Positions 27,953 to 36,649 of a stretch of DNA of 64,000 nucleotides are shown piece by piece. The DNA is from Pseudomonas sp. ANT_J12 (GTDB taxonomy: Bacteria; Pseudomonadota; Gammaproteobacteria; Pseudomonadales; Pseudomonadaceae). Both the position numbers and the translations under genes were made by a program. Within the stretch, counting starts at the first letter, position 1. Each line of letters begins with the position of its first letter. Under the pieces are notes generated by a model. The model saw only the letters and a program-made list of their open reading frames with translations, was not told where the DNA came from and did not search any database. The stretch lies in assembly GCF_008370045.1 (NCBI RefSeq), contig NZ_VOBN01000003.1, positions 310,001 to 374,000 of the forward strand, read 5' to 3'.

Positions 27953-28615
27953 ATGAAAGCGCTCATCGACGGTTTTTTGAAGTTCCAGAACGAAGCCTTT
28001 CCACAACGCACCGACCTGTTCAAACACCTGGCCACCACCCAGCACCCCGGCACGTTGTTCATCACCTGTTCCGACAGTCGCGTGGTCCCGGAACTGCTGA
28101 CCCAGCAAGAACCCGGTGAGCTGTTTGTGATCCGCAACGCCGGCAACATCGTGCCGTCCTACAGCCCCCACCCCGGTGGTGTCTCGGCCACGGTCGAATA
28201 CGCGGTCGCCGTGCTCGGCGTGACGGACATCGTGATCTGCGGCCATTCCGACTGCGGCGCCATGACCGCCGTGGCCAAGTGCAAATGCATGGATCACCTG
28301 CCCGCCGTCAGCGGCTGGTTGCAACACGCCGAGTCGGCCAAGGTCATCAATGAATCCCGCACCCACGCCAATGAAGCGGCCAAGGTCAGTTCGATGGTGC
28401 GCGAGAACGTCATCGCGCAACTGGCAAATATCCAGACCCACCCGAGCGTACGCCTGGCCCAGGAAAAAGGCCTGTTGAACCTGCACGGTTGGGTGTACGA
28501 CATCGAGACCGGTTCGATTGACGCGCTGGACGCTGACAGCCGCCGCTTTGTGTCCTTGGCCGAGCATCCGGTGACGTGCGCGATTCAAGCGCGCTCCGTA
28601 GACGCCGCCGCTTGA
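27953..28615 (+). CDS. cynT: Beta-carbonic anhydrase of the cyanate operon
   Basis: The 220-residue beta-class carbonic anhydrase has zinc ligands C39 (CSDSR, with D41 and R43), H98 and C101 (CGHSDCGAM). It interconverts CO2 and bicarbonate and would replenish bicarbonate for cyanase, preventing its loss as CO2. Its position downstream of cynS supports the CynT role over a housekeeping anhydrase. Confidence 0.94.
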   Translation: MKALIDGFLKFQNEAFPQRTDLFKHLATTQHPGTLFITCSDSRVVPELLTQQEPGELFVIRNAGNIVPSYSPHPGGVSATVEYAVAVLGVTDIVICGHSDCGAMTAVAKCKCMDHLPAVSGWLQHAESAKVINESRTHANEAAKVSSMVRENVIAQLANIQTHPSVRLAQEKGLLNLHGWVYDIETGSIDALDADSRRFVSLAEHPVTCAIQARSVDAAA

Positions 28616-28635
28616 GAGATGAACATCGATACCCG

Positions 28636-28668
28636 ACGCAGCGCCCCCGGTTAACGGGAGCGCTGCGT
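28636..28668. terminator. Hairpin between convergent cynT and BON genes
   Basis: A strong GC stem (acgcagcgc / gcgctgcgt) encloses a second short stem (cccg / cggg). It lies 20 bp past the cynT stop. There is no clean U-tract on either side, so it may act as an mRNA end-stabiliser or a weak terminator. Confidence 0.55.
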
Positions 28669-28669
28669 T

Positions 28670-28993
28670 CTCACGCCGACGCTCAGTGGTTTCTTCCGCA
28701 TTGGGCGGTGTTGACGTGCTGCCTGGCTTGAACACATGCGTGCGCAAACCGCTGGCCTCGACATCGACCACGCCATTGATCGTGCGGGCCAGGTCCATCG
28801 CCTGTTCGCACTGTCTATGGGTGTCGACGAGGCCACTCAACGCCACCGTACCGGCGTGAGTCTTGACGTGGATATGCAGGCCAAGACCGGAATCGGCCTT
28901 GGTCAGGGCCGATTTGACCCTGGCGGTAATCCACGCATCGCGAGCGACCGTCGCCAGGCCATGGGAGTACTGATCAAAGGAATGAAGTTTCAT
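28670..28993 (-). CDS. BON-domain protein (stop codon missing or displaced)
   Basis: The first 80 or so residues from the ATG at 28993 form a BON domain: ARDAWITARVKSALTKAD, LGLHIHVKTHAGTVALSGLVD, and INGVVDVEASGLRT. BON proteins usually bind phospholipids or act in envelope stress. The frame does not stop after the domain: it runs through the cynT hairpin and all of cynT in antisense to 27803. The end given here is only where the recognisable protein stops. A one-base shift near 28690 would give a stop at 28683, so a frameshift or stop loss is likely. Confidence 0.6.
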
Positions 28994-29055
28994 GGTGAAA
29001 ACCTCCATGACGCAAACACAGACACCCTTTGAGTATAGTTCGGCCGTTACAGGGC

Positions 29056-30558
29056 TCAGCGTTTGACCGACAAATCGGTCTGGGTCATGCGGCTGCGAAT
29101 GGTGAACACCCCATCGCCGGACAGAATCGCGCTACGAGCGAACAGCCGACCGCTTTCCCAGTTCGAAAGGCCCAGTTCCGGCTTGTTCAGCGCGTATTGG
29201 CCGTCGACCCAGCGAGTGATGCCGTTGCCGACAAACGGGGCATTCACGGCGTTGTAGAAACGCTCGTGGGCCTCGGCGGTTTCACTGATCAGCGACACGG
29301 TGAATTGCGGGCTGTAGCGGTTGAACAAGGTGATGGCCTGATCGAGGTCGTCGACGATTTTCAAGCTGACTTCCGGGGTTTCTTCCCACTCCCACTCGCG
29401 ACCCAATTGATCTTCCGCCAGCGGCTCGGCCATCGCTTCGGTGACATAGCCTTCGGCGCGGTAGACCTCGACGCTAGCGGTTTGCCAATCGCTCGGCAGG
29501 AATGATTCGCTGCCCTCGACGATGTGCAATTTGCAGCCCTGGCCGCGAGCCGTGCCGGCCTGTTGCAAGGCGTCGAGAAACAGCGGCACCAGTTCAGCGG
29601 CGCGGTCGCGCTGGATCAGGCAGACGTTGAGGGTGTTGCAGACTTTGCGGTCCAGGGAGTTGCGCACCACGGCGGCAAATCGCGTGGCATCCGCGCCTTG
29701 ATCGGCGATCAGCCAGGCACCGCCAGTGCCATGCAGGCTGACGGCGGTGCCGGCCTGTTGGGCGATGCTGCCCAGTTGACTGACCGCTCGACCCGACCCA
29801 CGGGCCACGGCCAGCGACAGACGTCGATCTGCAAACATCGCCCAACCGGCCGCGTGATTGACGCTCTCCACCAGCGACACCGCGCCGGCCGGCAACCCGG
29901 CATCGGCCAGCGCCGGATTCAACGCGTGCGCGACGATGGCTTGCGCGGTGCCCAGCGCGTCGCTGCCAATGCGCAGCACGGCGGTGTTGCCGGTACGCAG
30001 TACGCCAGCGGCGTCGGCAAACACATTCGGCCGCCCTTCGAAGACGAAGGCGACGATGCCCAGCGGCGACACCACTTGCTCGACTTTCCAGCCGTCATGC
30101 TCAACACAACTGATGACTTTGCCGCGCGTGGCCGACGCATCGCGCCAGGCCCGCAGGCCGGCGATCATGTCGCGACGCATGCGCTCATCGGCCAGCAACC
30201 GCGTGGTGGAACGCCCGCGAGCCTTGGCGCGCTCGATGTCAGCCAGGTTCGCGGCTTCGATCAAGGCCCAGGTTTCGGCGGTTTCCAGGCGTTGGGCGAA
30301 CAGGTCAAAGAACTTGCTGATGGCCGCGTCCGACACCGCCGACATCGCCGTGAACGCCGATTGCGCGCGCTCGATCGCCACTGTCGCTGCTTGCTGGTCC
30401 ACTACCGGGATCAACAACAATTCGCCGCTGACCTGTTCCACCAGCAAATGGTCACCGGGCTGAAAACGTGCCGCGAGTTCGGGGCTGACCACGGAGACAC
30501 GATTACCGGCAAAAGGGATTGGCGTGCCAGCGACGAGACGTTCGAGCATCAGGGACAT
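29056..30558 (-). CDS. Glutamate-5-semialdehyde dehydrogenase-like protein (ProA superfamily)
   Basis: The 500-residue protein of the gamma-glutamyl phosphate reductase branch of aldehyde dehydrogenases has the catalytic cysteine segment DRKVCNTLNVCLI and the cofactor segments PLGIVAFVFEGRPNV and GSGRAVSQLGSIAQQAG. It is about 80 residues longer at the N-terminus than ordinary ProA (about 420). It lies downstream of a glutaminase, so a role in glutamine/glutamate turnover is plausible. It is probably not the sole proline-biosynthetic enzyme, since ProA usually sits elsewhere in Pseudomonas. Confidence 0.82.
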   Translation of the reverse strand: MSLMLERLVAGTPIPFAGNRVSVVSPELAARFQPGDHLLVEQVSGELLLIPVVDQQAATVAIERAQSAFTAMSAVSDAAISKFFDLFAQRLETAETWALIEAANLADIERAKARGRSTTRLLADERMRRDMIAGLRAWRDASATRGKVISCVEHDGWKVEQVVSPLGIVAFVFEGRPNVFADAAGVLRTGNTAVLRIGSDALGTAQAIVAHALNPALADAGLPAGAVSLVESVNHAAGWAMFADRRLSLAVARGSGRAVSQLGSIAQQAGTAVSLHGTGGAWLIADQGADATRFAAVVRNSLDRKVCNTLNVCLIQRDRAAELVPLFLDALQQAGTARGQGCKLHIVEGSESFLPSDWQTASVEVYRAEGYVTEAMAEPLAEDQLGREWEWEETPEVSLKIVDDLDQAITLFNRYSPQFTVSLISETAEAHERFYNAVNAPFVGNGITRWVDGQYALNKPELGLSNWESGRLFARSAILSGDGVFTIRSRMTQTDLSVKR

Positions 30559-30635
30559 GAAGCGGTTTCACCATGCAGGGGGCGGCCGGAAAATGTATAG
30601 GAAATTCGCCGAAGCGTCATTACCGGCGCAGGACC

Positions 30636-31544
30636 TTAGAACACCGACCAGCCAATCCGCTGGCTCAACAACTCCAGCGCCGCCATCCCCGCCAGCGAAT
30701 TACCCGCCGCGTTCAGCTCCGGCGACCACACGCACACCGTGAATTGCCCCGGCACCACCGCGACAATCCCGCCACCGACGCCGCTCTTGCCGGGCAGGCC
30801 GACGCGGTAGGCAAAGTTGCCCGCTTCGTCGTAAAGGCCGCTGGTGGCCATGATCGAGTTGACTTGCTGGGTCTGCCGGGCGGTGAGGATCTGTTCGCCG
30901 CTGTGTTTGCAGAAGCCGTCATTGGCCAGGAAGCAGAACGCTCGCGCCAAATCGACGCAACTCATGCGCAGCGCGCAGTGGCTGAAGTAGCTGCGCAGTA
31001 CTGCTTCGACGTCGTTGTGGAAATTGCCGAAGGATTGCATCAGGTAAGCCATCGCCGCGTTGCGCGCGCGGTGCTGGTATTCGGATTCGGCGACCTTGCC
31101 GTCCACCATCACTTGCGGGTTGCCGGACAAGCGCCGCACGAAATCACGCATCGACAGGGCCGGTGCGGCGAAGCGCGACTGGTTGATGTCGCAGATCACC
31201 AGCGCCCCGGCGTTGATGAACGGATTGCGCGGGCGGCCGCGCTCGAATTCCAGCTGCACCAGGGAGTTGAACGGCTGGCCAGACGGCTCGTGGCCCAGGC
31301 GTTCCCAGATCGCTTCGCCGGAATGATCGATGGCCTGCACCAGGCTGAACACCTTGGAAATACTCTGCACCGAGAACAGCGTCTCGGCGTCCCCGGCGCA
31401 GTACAGTTCGCCGTCGTTACCGTACACGGCAATGCCCAATTGGTTGGCCGGCACCGTGCCGAGGGCGGGAATGTAGTCAGCCACCTTGCCCTGGCCGATC
31501 AGGGGACGAACTGCGTCAAGGATCTCGTTCAACAGCGCTTGCAT
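30636..31544 (-). CDS. glsB: Glutaminase
   Basis: The 302-residue serine-type glutaminase hydrolyses glutamine to glutamate and ammonia. The beta-lactamase-like catalytic motif SVQSISK (Ser-x-x-Lys) and the stretches [23 protein letters not shown] and [15 protein letters not shown] all match the GlsA/GlsB family. I chose the ATG at 31544 ([12 protein letters not shown]), because family members begin at this point. It precedes the ProA-like gene with 77 bp between. Confidence 0.95.
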   Translation of the reverse strand: MQALLNEILDAVRPLIGQGKVADYIPALGTVPANQLGIAVYGNDGELYCAGDAETLFSVQSISKVFSLVQAIDHSGEAIWERLGHEPSGQPFNSLVQLEFERGRPRNPFINAGALVICDINQSRFAAPALSMRDFVRRLSGNPQVMVDGKVAESEYQHRARNAAMAYLMQSFGNFHNDVEAVLRSYFSHCALRMSCVDLARAFCFLANDGFCKHSGEQILTARQTQQVNSIMATSGLYDEAGNFAYRVGLPGKSGVGGGIVAVVPGQFTVCVWSPELNAAGNSLAGMAALELLSQRIGWSVF

Positions 31545-31753
31545 GCCGGGTTCCGAAGTCTCGCCCCATGGGTTTGCGGGGACACAGTCGCTAGACGCCA
31601 CTGGCGCGTGACGGATCACAGTTTTGTAGGGGAATGTATCTGGCGCACATGCTGATACATGAAGAGGCTTTCAGGACATATCGCCCACACACCGCACTGG
31701 AACACTCCGGTTGTCTGCTGACCTCGGTCGGCCCTTGCTCCGGAGTAGCTGTC

Positions 31754-32377
31754 ATGAATACCTCAATCCCGCGTTATCACGGCTGGTCGCTGTTCGGCCT
31801 GCTGTCCTTGCTGGTACTGCTGATGACCGGCCTGATCCTGGTCCTCAACCCGGATCTGGTGGAAGCCACCCGCAGCGCGATTCGCGCCACGGCACGGACC
31901 TCGTTTGCGTTGTTTCTGGCGGCGTTCCTGGCGTCCGCTTTTGCCGTGCTGGTGCCCTCGCCCTTTACTAAATCCCTGGTGCGCGAGCGGCGCTTTATCG
32001 GTTTGGCGTTTGCCTTTTCGCATCTGGTACATGCGGTGTTGATCTATAGCTATGGGCAGTTGAATCCGGAGTTCTGGCCGGGGCGTACCACGGTGGGCAA
32101 TATCCCCGGCTCGGTCGGCTATCTGTTCATTGTGTTGATGGCGATCACTTCATTCAAAACCACCACAAAAATGATCGGTCCCAAAGCCTGGAAAGCCCTG
32201 CATGTGACGGGGATGTGGGTGATTGCGGCGGTGTTTACCTATTCCAATTTCAAACGGATTCCGATGAGCGTCTGGTATGTGCTGCCGTTCGGGATCATGT
32301 GCGCGGCGATTGCCGTGCGGTGGGTGGGCAAACTCGCGTTGAAAAACAAGCGCAGTCAGCGCCACGCCTACCCCTGA
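31754..32377 (+). CDS. Ferric-reductase-like transmembrane protein
   Basis: The 207-residue integral membrane protein has about six TM segments with spaced histidines (SHLVHAVLIYSYG; KALHVTGMWV) that could ligate haem. This is the pattern of the ferric reductase-like domain shared by MsrQ/YedZ-type proteins. No flavin domain is attached. The electron acceptor is unknown. I chose the ATG at 31754, after GGAG, because the preceding codons are not family-like. Confidence 0.82.
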   Translation: MNTSIPRYHGWSLFGLLSLLVLLMTGLILVLNPDLVEATRSAIRATARTSFALFLAAFLASAFAVLVPSPFTKSLVRERRFIGLAFAFSHLVHAVLIYSYGQLNPEFWPGRTTVGNIPGSVGYLFIVLMAITSFKTTTKMIGPKAWKALHVTGMWVIAAVFTYSNFKRIPMSVWYVLPFGIMCAAIAVRWVGKLALKNKRSQRHAYP

Positions 32378-32579
32378 CTGAAATACGCAGCTCCTGCGGG
32401 GGGATTTCGTTGTTATCGGATGCTGCATCCGGCCGTGTATCCGAGTGTGTACAGCTGCCCTTTCGATACACCCCTCGCCTAAAACCCCATCCCGACGACA
32501 TACCGCAGATACACCCGCTTGATGAAATGTGCGGGTCGATTGGCCAAGCCGATCAAAGCCCTCAACGGAGATCAAGCCC

Positions 32580-33095
32580 ATGAACACTTCACTGTCTTCG
32601 GCCGTCAAAGGCCTGCACCTGAACCTCGACCGCGCCGGCAGCTGGATTGCGCCGCTGACCCTGCGCATTTTCCTTGCCTGGGAGTTTTTCGAGTCGGGCC
32701 TGGAGAAATGGAACGGCGAGAACTGGTTCGCCGACATCCAGGACGCCTTCCCCTTTCCGTTCAACCATGTTTCCGCCAATTTGAACTGGGAGTTGTCGAT
32801 GTGGGCCGAGCTGATCTGCGCCCTCGCCCTGCTGGTGGGCCTGGGTACGCGGGTGTCGGCGATGATCCTGATCGTGGTCACGGTGGTGGCGACCGCAGCC
32901 GTTCACTGGCCGGCCGATTGGTCTACATTGAGTGAACTTGCCCAGGGCTACGCCATCACTAATAAGGGGCACGGTAACTTCAAGCTGCCACTGATCTACC
33001 TCGTCGCCCTGATGCCGCTGTTGCTGTCCGGCGCCGGCAAGCTCAGTCTGGATGCCCTGCTGGCTCGATTCTTCTGGCGTCGCGCTAACCGCTGA
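32580..33095 (+). CDS. DoxX-family membrane protein
   Basis: The 171-residue protein has four predicted TM segments and the DoxX features [18 protein letters not shown] near the N-terminus and a C-terminal [23 protein letters not shown]. DoxX-like proteins are linked to redox or thiol stress in several bacteria. ACGGAG precedes the start. It leads a short plus-strand cluster with a GST and a dienelactone hydrolase, all suggestive of detoxification. Confidence 0.88.
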   Translation: MNTSLSSAVKGLHLNLDRAGSWIAPLTLRIFLAWEFFESGLEKWNGENWFADIQDAFPFPFNHVSANLNWELSMWAELICALALLVGLGTRVSAMILIVVTVVATAAVHWPADWSTLSELAQGYAITNKGHGNFKLPLIYLVALMPLLLSGAGKLSLDALLARFFWRRANR

Positions 33096-33146
33096 AACGT
33101 CAGTGTCTCGATAACGTCCCATACTCAAAAAAATGGAGCCATGGTC

Positions 33147-33719
33147 ATGAGCCTCACACTTTACGGTTTCGACGGCAGCACCTACGTGCGCACGGTGAAG
33201 ATGCTGCTGGTCGAGAAAGGCGCGGATTTCACTCAGGTGCAGGTCAACGTCTTAAAAGGCGAACCGCACCTGCCGGAACACCTGGCGCGCCACCCTTTCG
33301 GCAAGGTGCCAGTGATTGATCACGACGGTTTCCGGGTACTCGAAACCGCGGCGATCATGGCCTATCTGGATGAAGTGCTGCCCGGCCCGTCGCTGACCCC
33401 GGACAACGCCCATGACCGCGCGCGTAATCACATGGCCATGGGGCTCTACGATTCTTACGGCTACGGCGCGCTGGTCTCGGTGTTCGGTTTTCACTTGTTT
33501 CCGGATTTCATCGGTGGGCAGAATGAAGCGTCGCGGCGCAAAGGCATCGAAAATTCCAAGCGTGTGATCCGCGAATTAATGAAGATCAAGGGTGATGATC
33601 CGTTCATCGCCGGGCTTGCCCCCAGTTTCAGCGACTTCTACCTGGCCCCGGCCTGCGCCTACATCGCGATGACACCCGATGCAGCGCAAGTGTTTGCCGT
33701 GGACGGTTTCGCCGAGTGA
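33147..33719 (+). CDS. Glutathione S-transferase, ending at an in-frame TGA
   Basis: The 190-residue GST has a Phi/Theta-like N-domain (LTLYGFDGSTYVRTVKMLLVEKG, GKVPVIDHDGF, ETAAIMAYLDE) and a helical C-domain (PSFSDFYLAPACAYIAM). The frame stops at TGA 33717-33719, but the same frame continues with 16 family-like codons (WKRLQALPSFQATLPQ) to a TAA at 33768. GSTs commonly end with such a W-x-x-x-x-A-x-PS-F segment, so the TGA probably replaces a Trp codon. Start: ATG 33147, eight bases after GGAG; an ATG two codons earlier is too close to the site. Confidence 0.88.
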   Translation: MSLTLYGFDGSTYVRTVKMLLVEKGADFTQVQVNVLKGEPHLPEHLARHPFGKVPVIDHDGFRVLETAAIMAYLDEVLPGPSLTPDNAHDRARNHMAMGLYDSYGYGALVSVFGFHLFPDFIGGQNEASRRKGIENSKRVIRELMKIKGDDPFIAGLAPSFSDFYLAPACAYIAMTPDAAQVFAVDGFAE

Positions 33720-33803
33720 TGGAAACGTCTACAGGCCTTGCCGAGTTTCCAGGCGACCCTACCGCAATAAATCCAACTTTCACTGACGAAGACAGGAGCC
33801 ACC

Positions 33804-34502
33804 ATGAGCGTGACCACCCAATGGATCGAAATCGACAGCCCCGAAGGCAAATTCGGTGCTTACCTGGCGATTCCCCACACCCAGAAAGGGCCAGGGATTG
33901 TGTTGATTCAGGAGATCTTCGGCGTCAACGAACACATCCGCTCGGTTGCCGAGCAGTACGCCGCCGACGGCTATCTGGTGATTGCACCGGACCTGTTCTG
34001 GCGCAGCGGCCCGCGCATCGAGCTGGGCTACGACGAGGCCGGCTGGAAACGCGCGGTCGAGCTGATGAATGCCACCGATGTGAACGCGGCACAGGCTGAC
34101 ATCAAACTGGCCATCGATGCCCTGCAAGCCCAACCGGGCCTGGATGGCGGTATCGCCTCCATCGGTTACTGCTTCGGCGGCTTGCTGTCGTACCACACTG
34201 CCGCCAACGGCTTCGTCGACGTGGCCATCGCCTATTACGGCGGCGGCATCCAGAACCAATTGGACCGTGCCGATGAAATCCAGGTGCCGATCCTGATGCA
34301 CTTCGGCGAAGCGGACAGCCACATTCCACTGGAAGCCGTGGAGAAAATCGCTGAGCGTTTCGACACCAACGACAACGTGGAGATTGTGGTGTACCCGGAG
34401 GCCGAGCATGGTTTCAACTGCTCACACCGCGACAGCTACAACCAGCGTGCAGCGGTCGAGGCCCATGGCAATACCCTGATCTTCCTGGGTATGGAACTCT
34501 AA
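33804..34502 (+). CDS. Dienelactone hydrolase family protein
   Basis: The 232-residue alpha/beta hydrolase has the catalytic triad of the DLH family: Cys in SIGYCFGG, Asp in FGEADSHIP and His in PEAEHGFNC. The N-terminus GPGIVLIQEIFGVNEHIR is the family signature. No ring-cleavage genes are nearby, so it is more likely a general ester or lactone hydrolase than a chlorocatechol-pathway enzyme. An AGGAG site precedes the ATG. Confidence 0.92.
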   Translation: MSVTTQWIEIDSPEGKFGAYLAIPHTQKGPGIVLIQEIFGVNEHIRSVAEQYAADGYLVIAPDLFWRSGPRIELGYDEAGWKRAVELMNATDVNAAQADIKLAIDALQAQPGLDGGIASIGYCFGGLLSYHTAANGFVDVAIAYYGGGIQNQLDRADEIQVPILMHFGEADSHIPLEAVEKIAERFDTNDNVEIVVYPEAEHGFNCSHRDSYNQRAAVEAHGNTLIFLGMEL

Positions 34503-34517
34503 GACTCAACCCGCCCC

Positions 34518-34792
34518 CTGTAGGAGCAAGGCTTGCCCGCGAAAGCGTCATTCCAGAAAACCATTTCTGTCGCCTGGAATGACGCCTCAAAACCCAACGC
34601 AAAGCCCCTGTAGGAGCGAGGCTTGCCCGCGAAAGCGTCATTCCAGAAAACCATTTCTGTCGCCTGGAATGACGCCTCAAAACCCCAACGCAAAACCCTT
34701 GTAGGAGCAAGGCTTGCCCGCGAAGGCGTCATTTCAGACAACCATTTTTTTCGCCTGGAATGACGCCTTCGCGGGCAAGCCTCGCTCCTACA
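34518..34792. repeat. Three tandem 90-bp units of the 'gtaggagc' palindrome family
   Basis: The core taggagc[a/g]aggcttgcccgcg begins at 34521, 34611 and 34702, giving periods of 90 and 91 bp. Units one and two are almost identical over their full length, including an internal hairpin (gtcattccag / ctggaatgac). The third ends in the inverted core (cgcgggcaagcctcgctccta), closing the array. Confidence 0.88.
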
Positions 34793-34948
34793 GATTGGTG
34801 GCGAGGGCGCTGGCTCGCCACAGGTGCGTGCTGGCCCTGCCCGCCTACGTGACAAAAATTTCATTTTCTGTGCACCCAATCTTTTGCCGATACGACGTCC
34901 AATTCATCAGCAACATCCACTTTCGGATGCAAGCCCTGAGGAGTTGTC

Positions 34949-35269
34949 ATGAAAGCTGTGCACCCCTTGATCAAGTTGCGGCATGTCTTGCTCGTTCCCC
35001 TGGCGCTCGCGGCGCTGGCGAGCACGCCGGTATTTGCCCAGCCCGAGATCATCATTCGCCAGGCGCCACCGCCACCGCGCATGGAGCAGGCGCCCATGGC
35101 CCGCCCCGGTTATGCCTGGGACAACGGCCACTGGCGCTGGGACGGTCGGGGTTATGTGTGGGCGCCGGGGCATTGGCAACGGATGCACCACGCAGGGCGC
35201 TGGATGCCCGGTCATTGGGAGGCGCGCGGACCGAACTGGTACTGGATCGAAGGGCGCTGGGTCCGTTGA
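34949..35269 (+). CDS. YXWGXW-type repeat small envelope protein
   Basis: The 106-residue protein has a Sec signal peptide (hydrophobic LLVPLALAALASTPVFA, cleavage after about residue 31) and a mature part rich in Trp, His, Gly and Pro. It has repeated Y/H-W-x-G/P-x-W-like blocks (NGHWRWDGRGYVWAPGHW, then GRWMPGHWEARGPNWYWIEGRW). This is the YXWGXW repeat pattern seen in small secreted or outer-membrane proteins of Proteobacteria; function unknown. A related short lipoprotein follows 67 bp later. Confidence 0.82.
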   Translation: MKAVHPLIKLRHVLLVPLALAALASTPVFAQPEIIIRQAPPPPRMEQAPMARPGYAWDNGHWRWDGRGYVWAPGHWQRMHHAGRWMPGHWEARGPNWYWIEGRWVR

Positions 35270-35336
35270 GTCGTGAACGCAAGACCTGCCGGTTCGCCAT
35301 CCTGGCGCCGGTTCGACTGAATCAAGGAATCTGGCT

Positions 35337-35549
35337 ATGTCCCGACTATTCAAGACCACCGTTATCGCCGGCCTCATGGCGATCACCCTGTCCGGCTGCG
35401 TCATCGAACCGGCCCGCCCGCACCGCCCGCCACCACGGGTGGAAATGGTCCCGGTGATGCCCGCGCCGGGGTATCACTGGGTGGCCGGGCACTATCGATG
35501 GGCTCACAACGAGTGGGTGTGGGTGCCGGGGCATTGGAAGGGGTATTGA
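35337..35549 (+). CDS. Small YXWGXW-type lipoprotein
   Basis: The 70-residue protein has a lipoprotein signal (LMAITLSGC, lipid on Cys 21), a proline-rich linker (RPHRPPPR) and a short W-rich module (GYHWVAGHYRWAHNEWVWVPGHW). It is probably anchored to a membrane on the periplasmic side. Its module is related to that of the preceding gene, so the two may interact or come from a duplication. Confidence 0.82.
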   Translation: MSRLFKTTVIAGLMAITLSGCVIEPARPHRPPPRVEMVPVMPAPGYHWVAGHYRWAHNEWVWVPGHWKGY

Positions 35550-35577
35550 AGCGGGCCTAGTCTGCTGACACTGAACC

Positions 35578-35681
35578 TGTGGCGAGGGAGCTTGCTCCCG
35601 CCGGGTCGCGAAGCGGCCCTCTCTACCTAAAAAGAAGGGGGACTGCTTCGCTGTCCAGCGGGAGCAAGCTCCCTCGCCACA
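35578..35681. repeat. Inverted repeat, 'gtggcgaggg' family
   Basis: Arms tgtggcgagggagcttgctc / gagcaagctccctcgccaca are near-perfect, with an inner 'cgaagcgg'-type stem. Copies of the same family are at 47972-48068 and 63506-63613. Confidence 0.8.
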
Positions 35682-35820
35682 AGGTGTTCGTCAGCCCTAT
35701 AAAGCTGTGACTTTTGATCCCATCATTTCTTTCGATCATTCACATCACGAAAGCGAATTTTTCATTTCCCCCCGACCTGTTCACGATGGCACCACCTAAA
35801 ACAGCTCGGATGTGCCTCTC

Positions 35821-35889
35821 ATGAATATCAACACAGCGCTTGCCTGCCTGATCGTGGTGTCCTTTGCCATTGCGCTGGGCCACGCCTGA
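35821..35889 (+). CDS. Possible 22-residue membrane peptide
   Basis: The short frame begins with ATG and ends in TGA, encoding MNINTALACLIVVSFAIALG followed by HA, which is a single hydrophobic helix. It lies in an otherwise empty intergenic stretch and ends 5 bp before the convergent hydrolase stop. There is no strong ribosome-binding site (only CGGATGTG upstream). Support is compositional only. Confidence 0.3.
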   Translation: MNINTALACLIVVSFAIALGHA

Positions 35890-35894
35890 CAGCG

Positions 35895-36518
35895 CTATTT
35901 CGCGTCGCCGTCATGGGGTTTGTAAAACGTGAACAACCCGATCTGGGCCGTCTTGATGTACTCATGCGCCCAATCCGGCTTCACGGTCCGGTCATGAAAA
36001 TACATCGCGCCATGGGTGCGATCCGGTAGTTGCTTGTTCAGCGCCTTGCGCGCGATTTCCTTGGCCATCGCATAGGGCACGTCTTCCTGGGCCGTGTCCG
36101 GCTTGCCGTCGCACCACCAGGAAAACTGGCATGCGTGCTTTTCCGAGCCTTGCTTGACGATCCCGCACACCGTGTCCGGAAAGCCCGCATGACCGAGCCG
36201 GTTCATCACCACGTTAGCGACCGCTTCCATGTCGGCGGAGTCCTTGCCCTTGGCTTCCCAGTAAATACTGCGGGCCATGCAGGTGATGGCTTCGTCCAGC
36301 GGCGCAGTGCCTGCCGGGTCGACAGCCTGGACTTCGGATTGGGTGATGGTCTCGGCCTTTTTCGGCGCCGGTGCCGTGCTGCCTTTGTCGGCGGCTTTCT
36401 CTTCCAGTACCTGGGCCTTGTCCACGGCCACTTCTTTTTTTTGCTCCTGGTCGTCAGCGAAAACCTGGCCTGCAAGCAGGGTGGCGGCAAGGCAGGCGGC
36501 AATCCACGGGAGGCGCAT
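35895..36518 (-). CDS. Cell-wall hydrolase, SleB/Hydrolase_2 type
   Basis: The 207-residue exported protein has a signal peptide (LPWIAACLAATLLAGQVFA), a charged low-complexity linker (about 22-68) and a SleB-type catalytic domain. That domain starts at ITCMARSIYWEAKGKD, whose Glu is the likely catalytic acid, and continues with ANVVMNRL, CQFSWWCDG and GAMYFHD. The family cleaves peptidoglycan as a lytic transglycosylase-like enzyme. In non-spore-formers these proteins are thought to act in wall turnover. Confidence 0.88.
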   Translation of the reverse strand: MRLPWIAACLAATLLAGQVFADDQEQKKEVAVDKAQVLEEKAADKGSTAPAPKKAETITQSEVQAVDPAGTAPLDEAITCMARSIYWEAKGKDSADMEAVANVVMNRLGHAGFPDTVCGIVKQGSEKHACQFSWWCDGKPDTAQEDVPYAMAKEIARKALNKQLPDRTHGAMYFHDRTVKPDWAHEYIKTAQIGLFTFYKPHDGDAK

Positions 36519-36649
36519 GATGGGCAGGCTCTTCAGGGCGTCGGCGGGCGACTTCGCTTCATTGTAGTCGGCAAATCATTGGAAAAGGCAGTGCCCTGAA
36601 CGGGGCGAAATCGCGCATCATGGGCGCAGTCCGTTCAAGGGGGATTTTC

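Noticed and set aside
34518..34792. Array considered as a CRISPR
   Set aside because: Units are tandem 90-bp near-identical copies without unique spacers and no cas genes are nearby.
34414..34879. Minus-strand frames with protein repeats over the palindrome array
   Set aside because: Translation of the tandem 'gtaggagc' DNA repeats; not a repeat protein.
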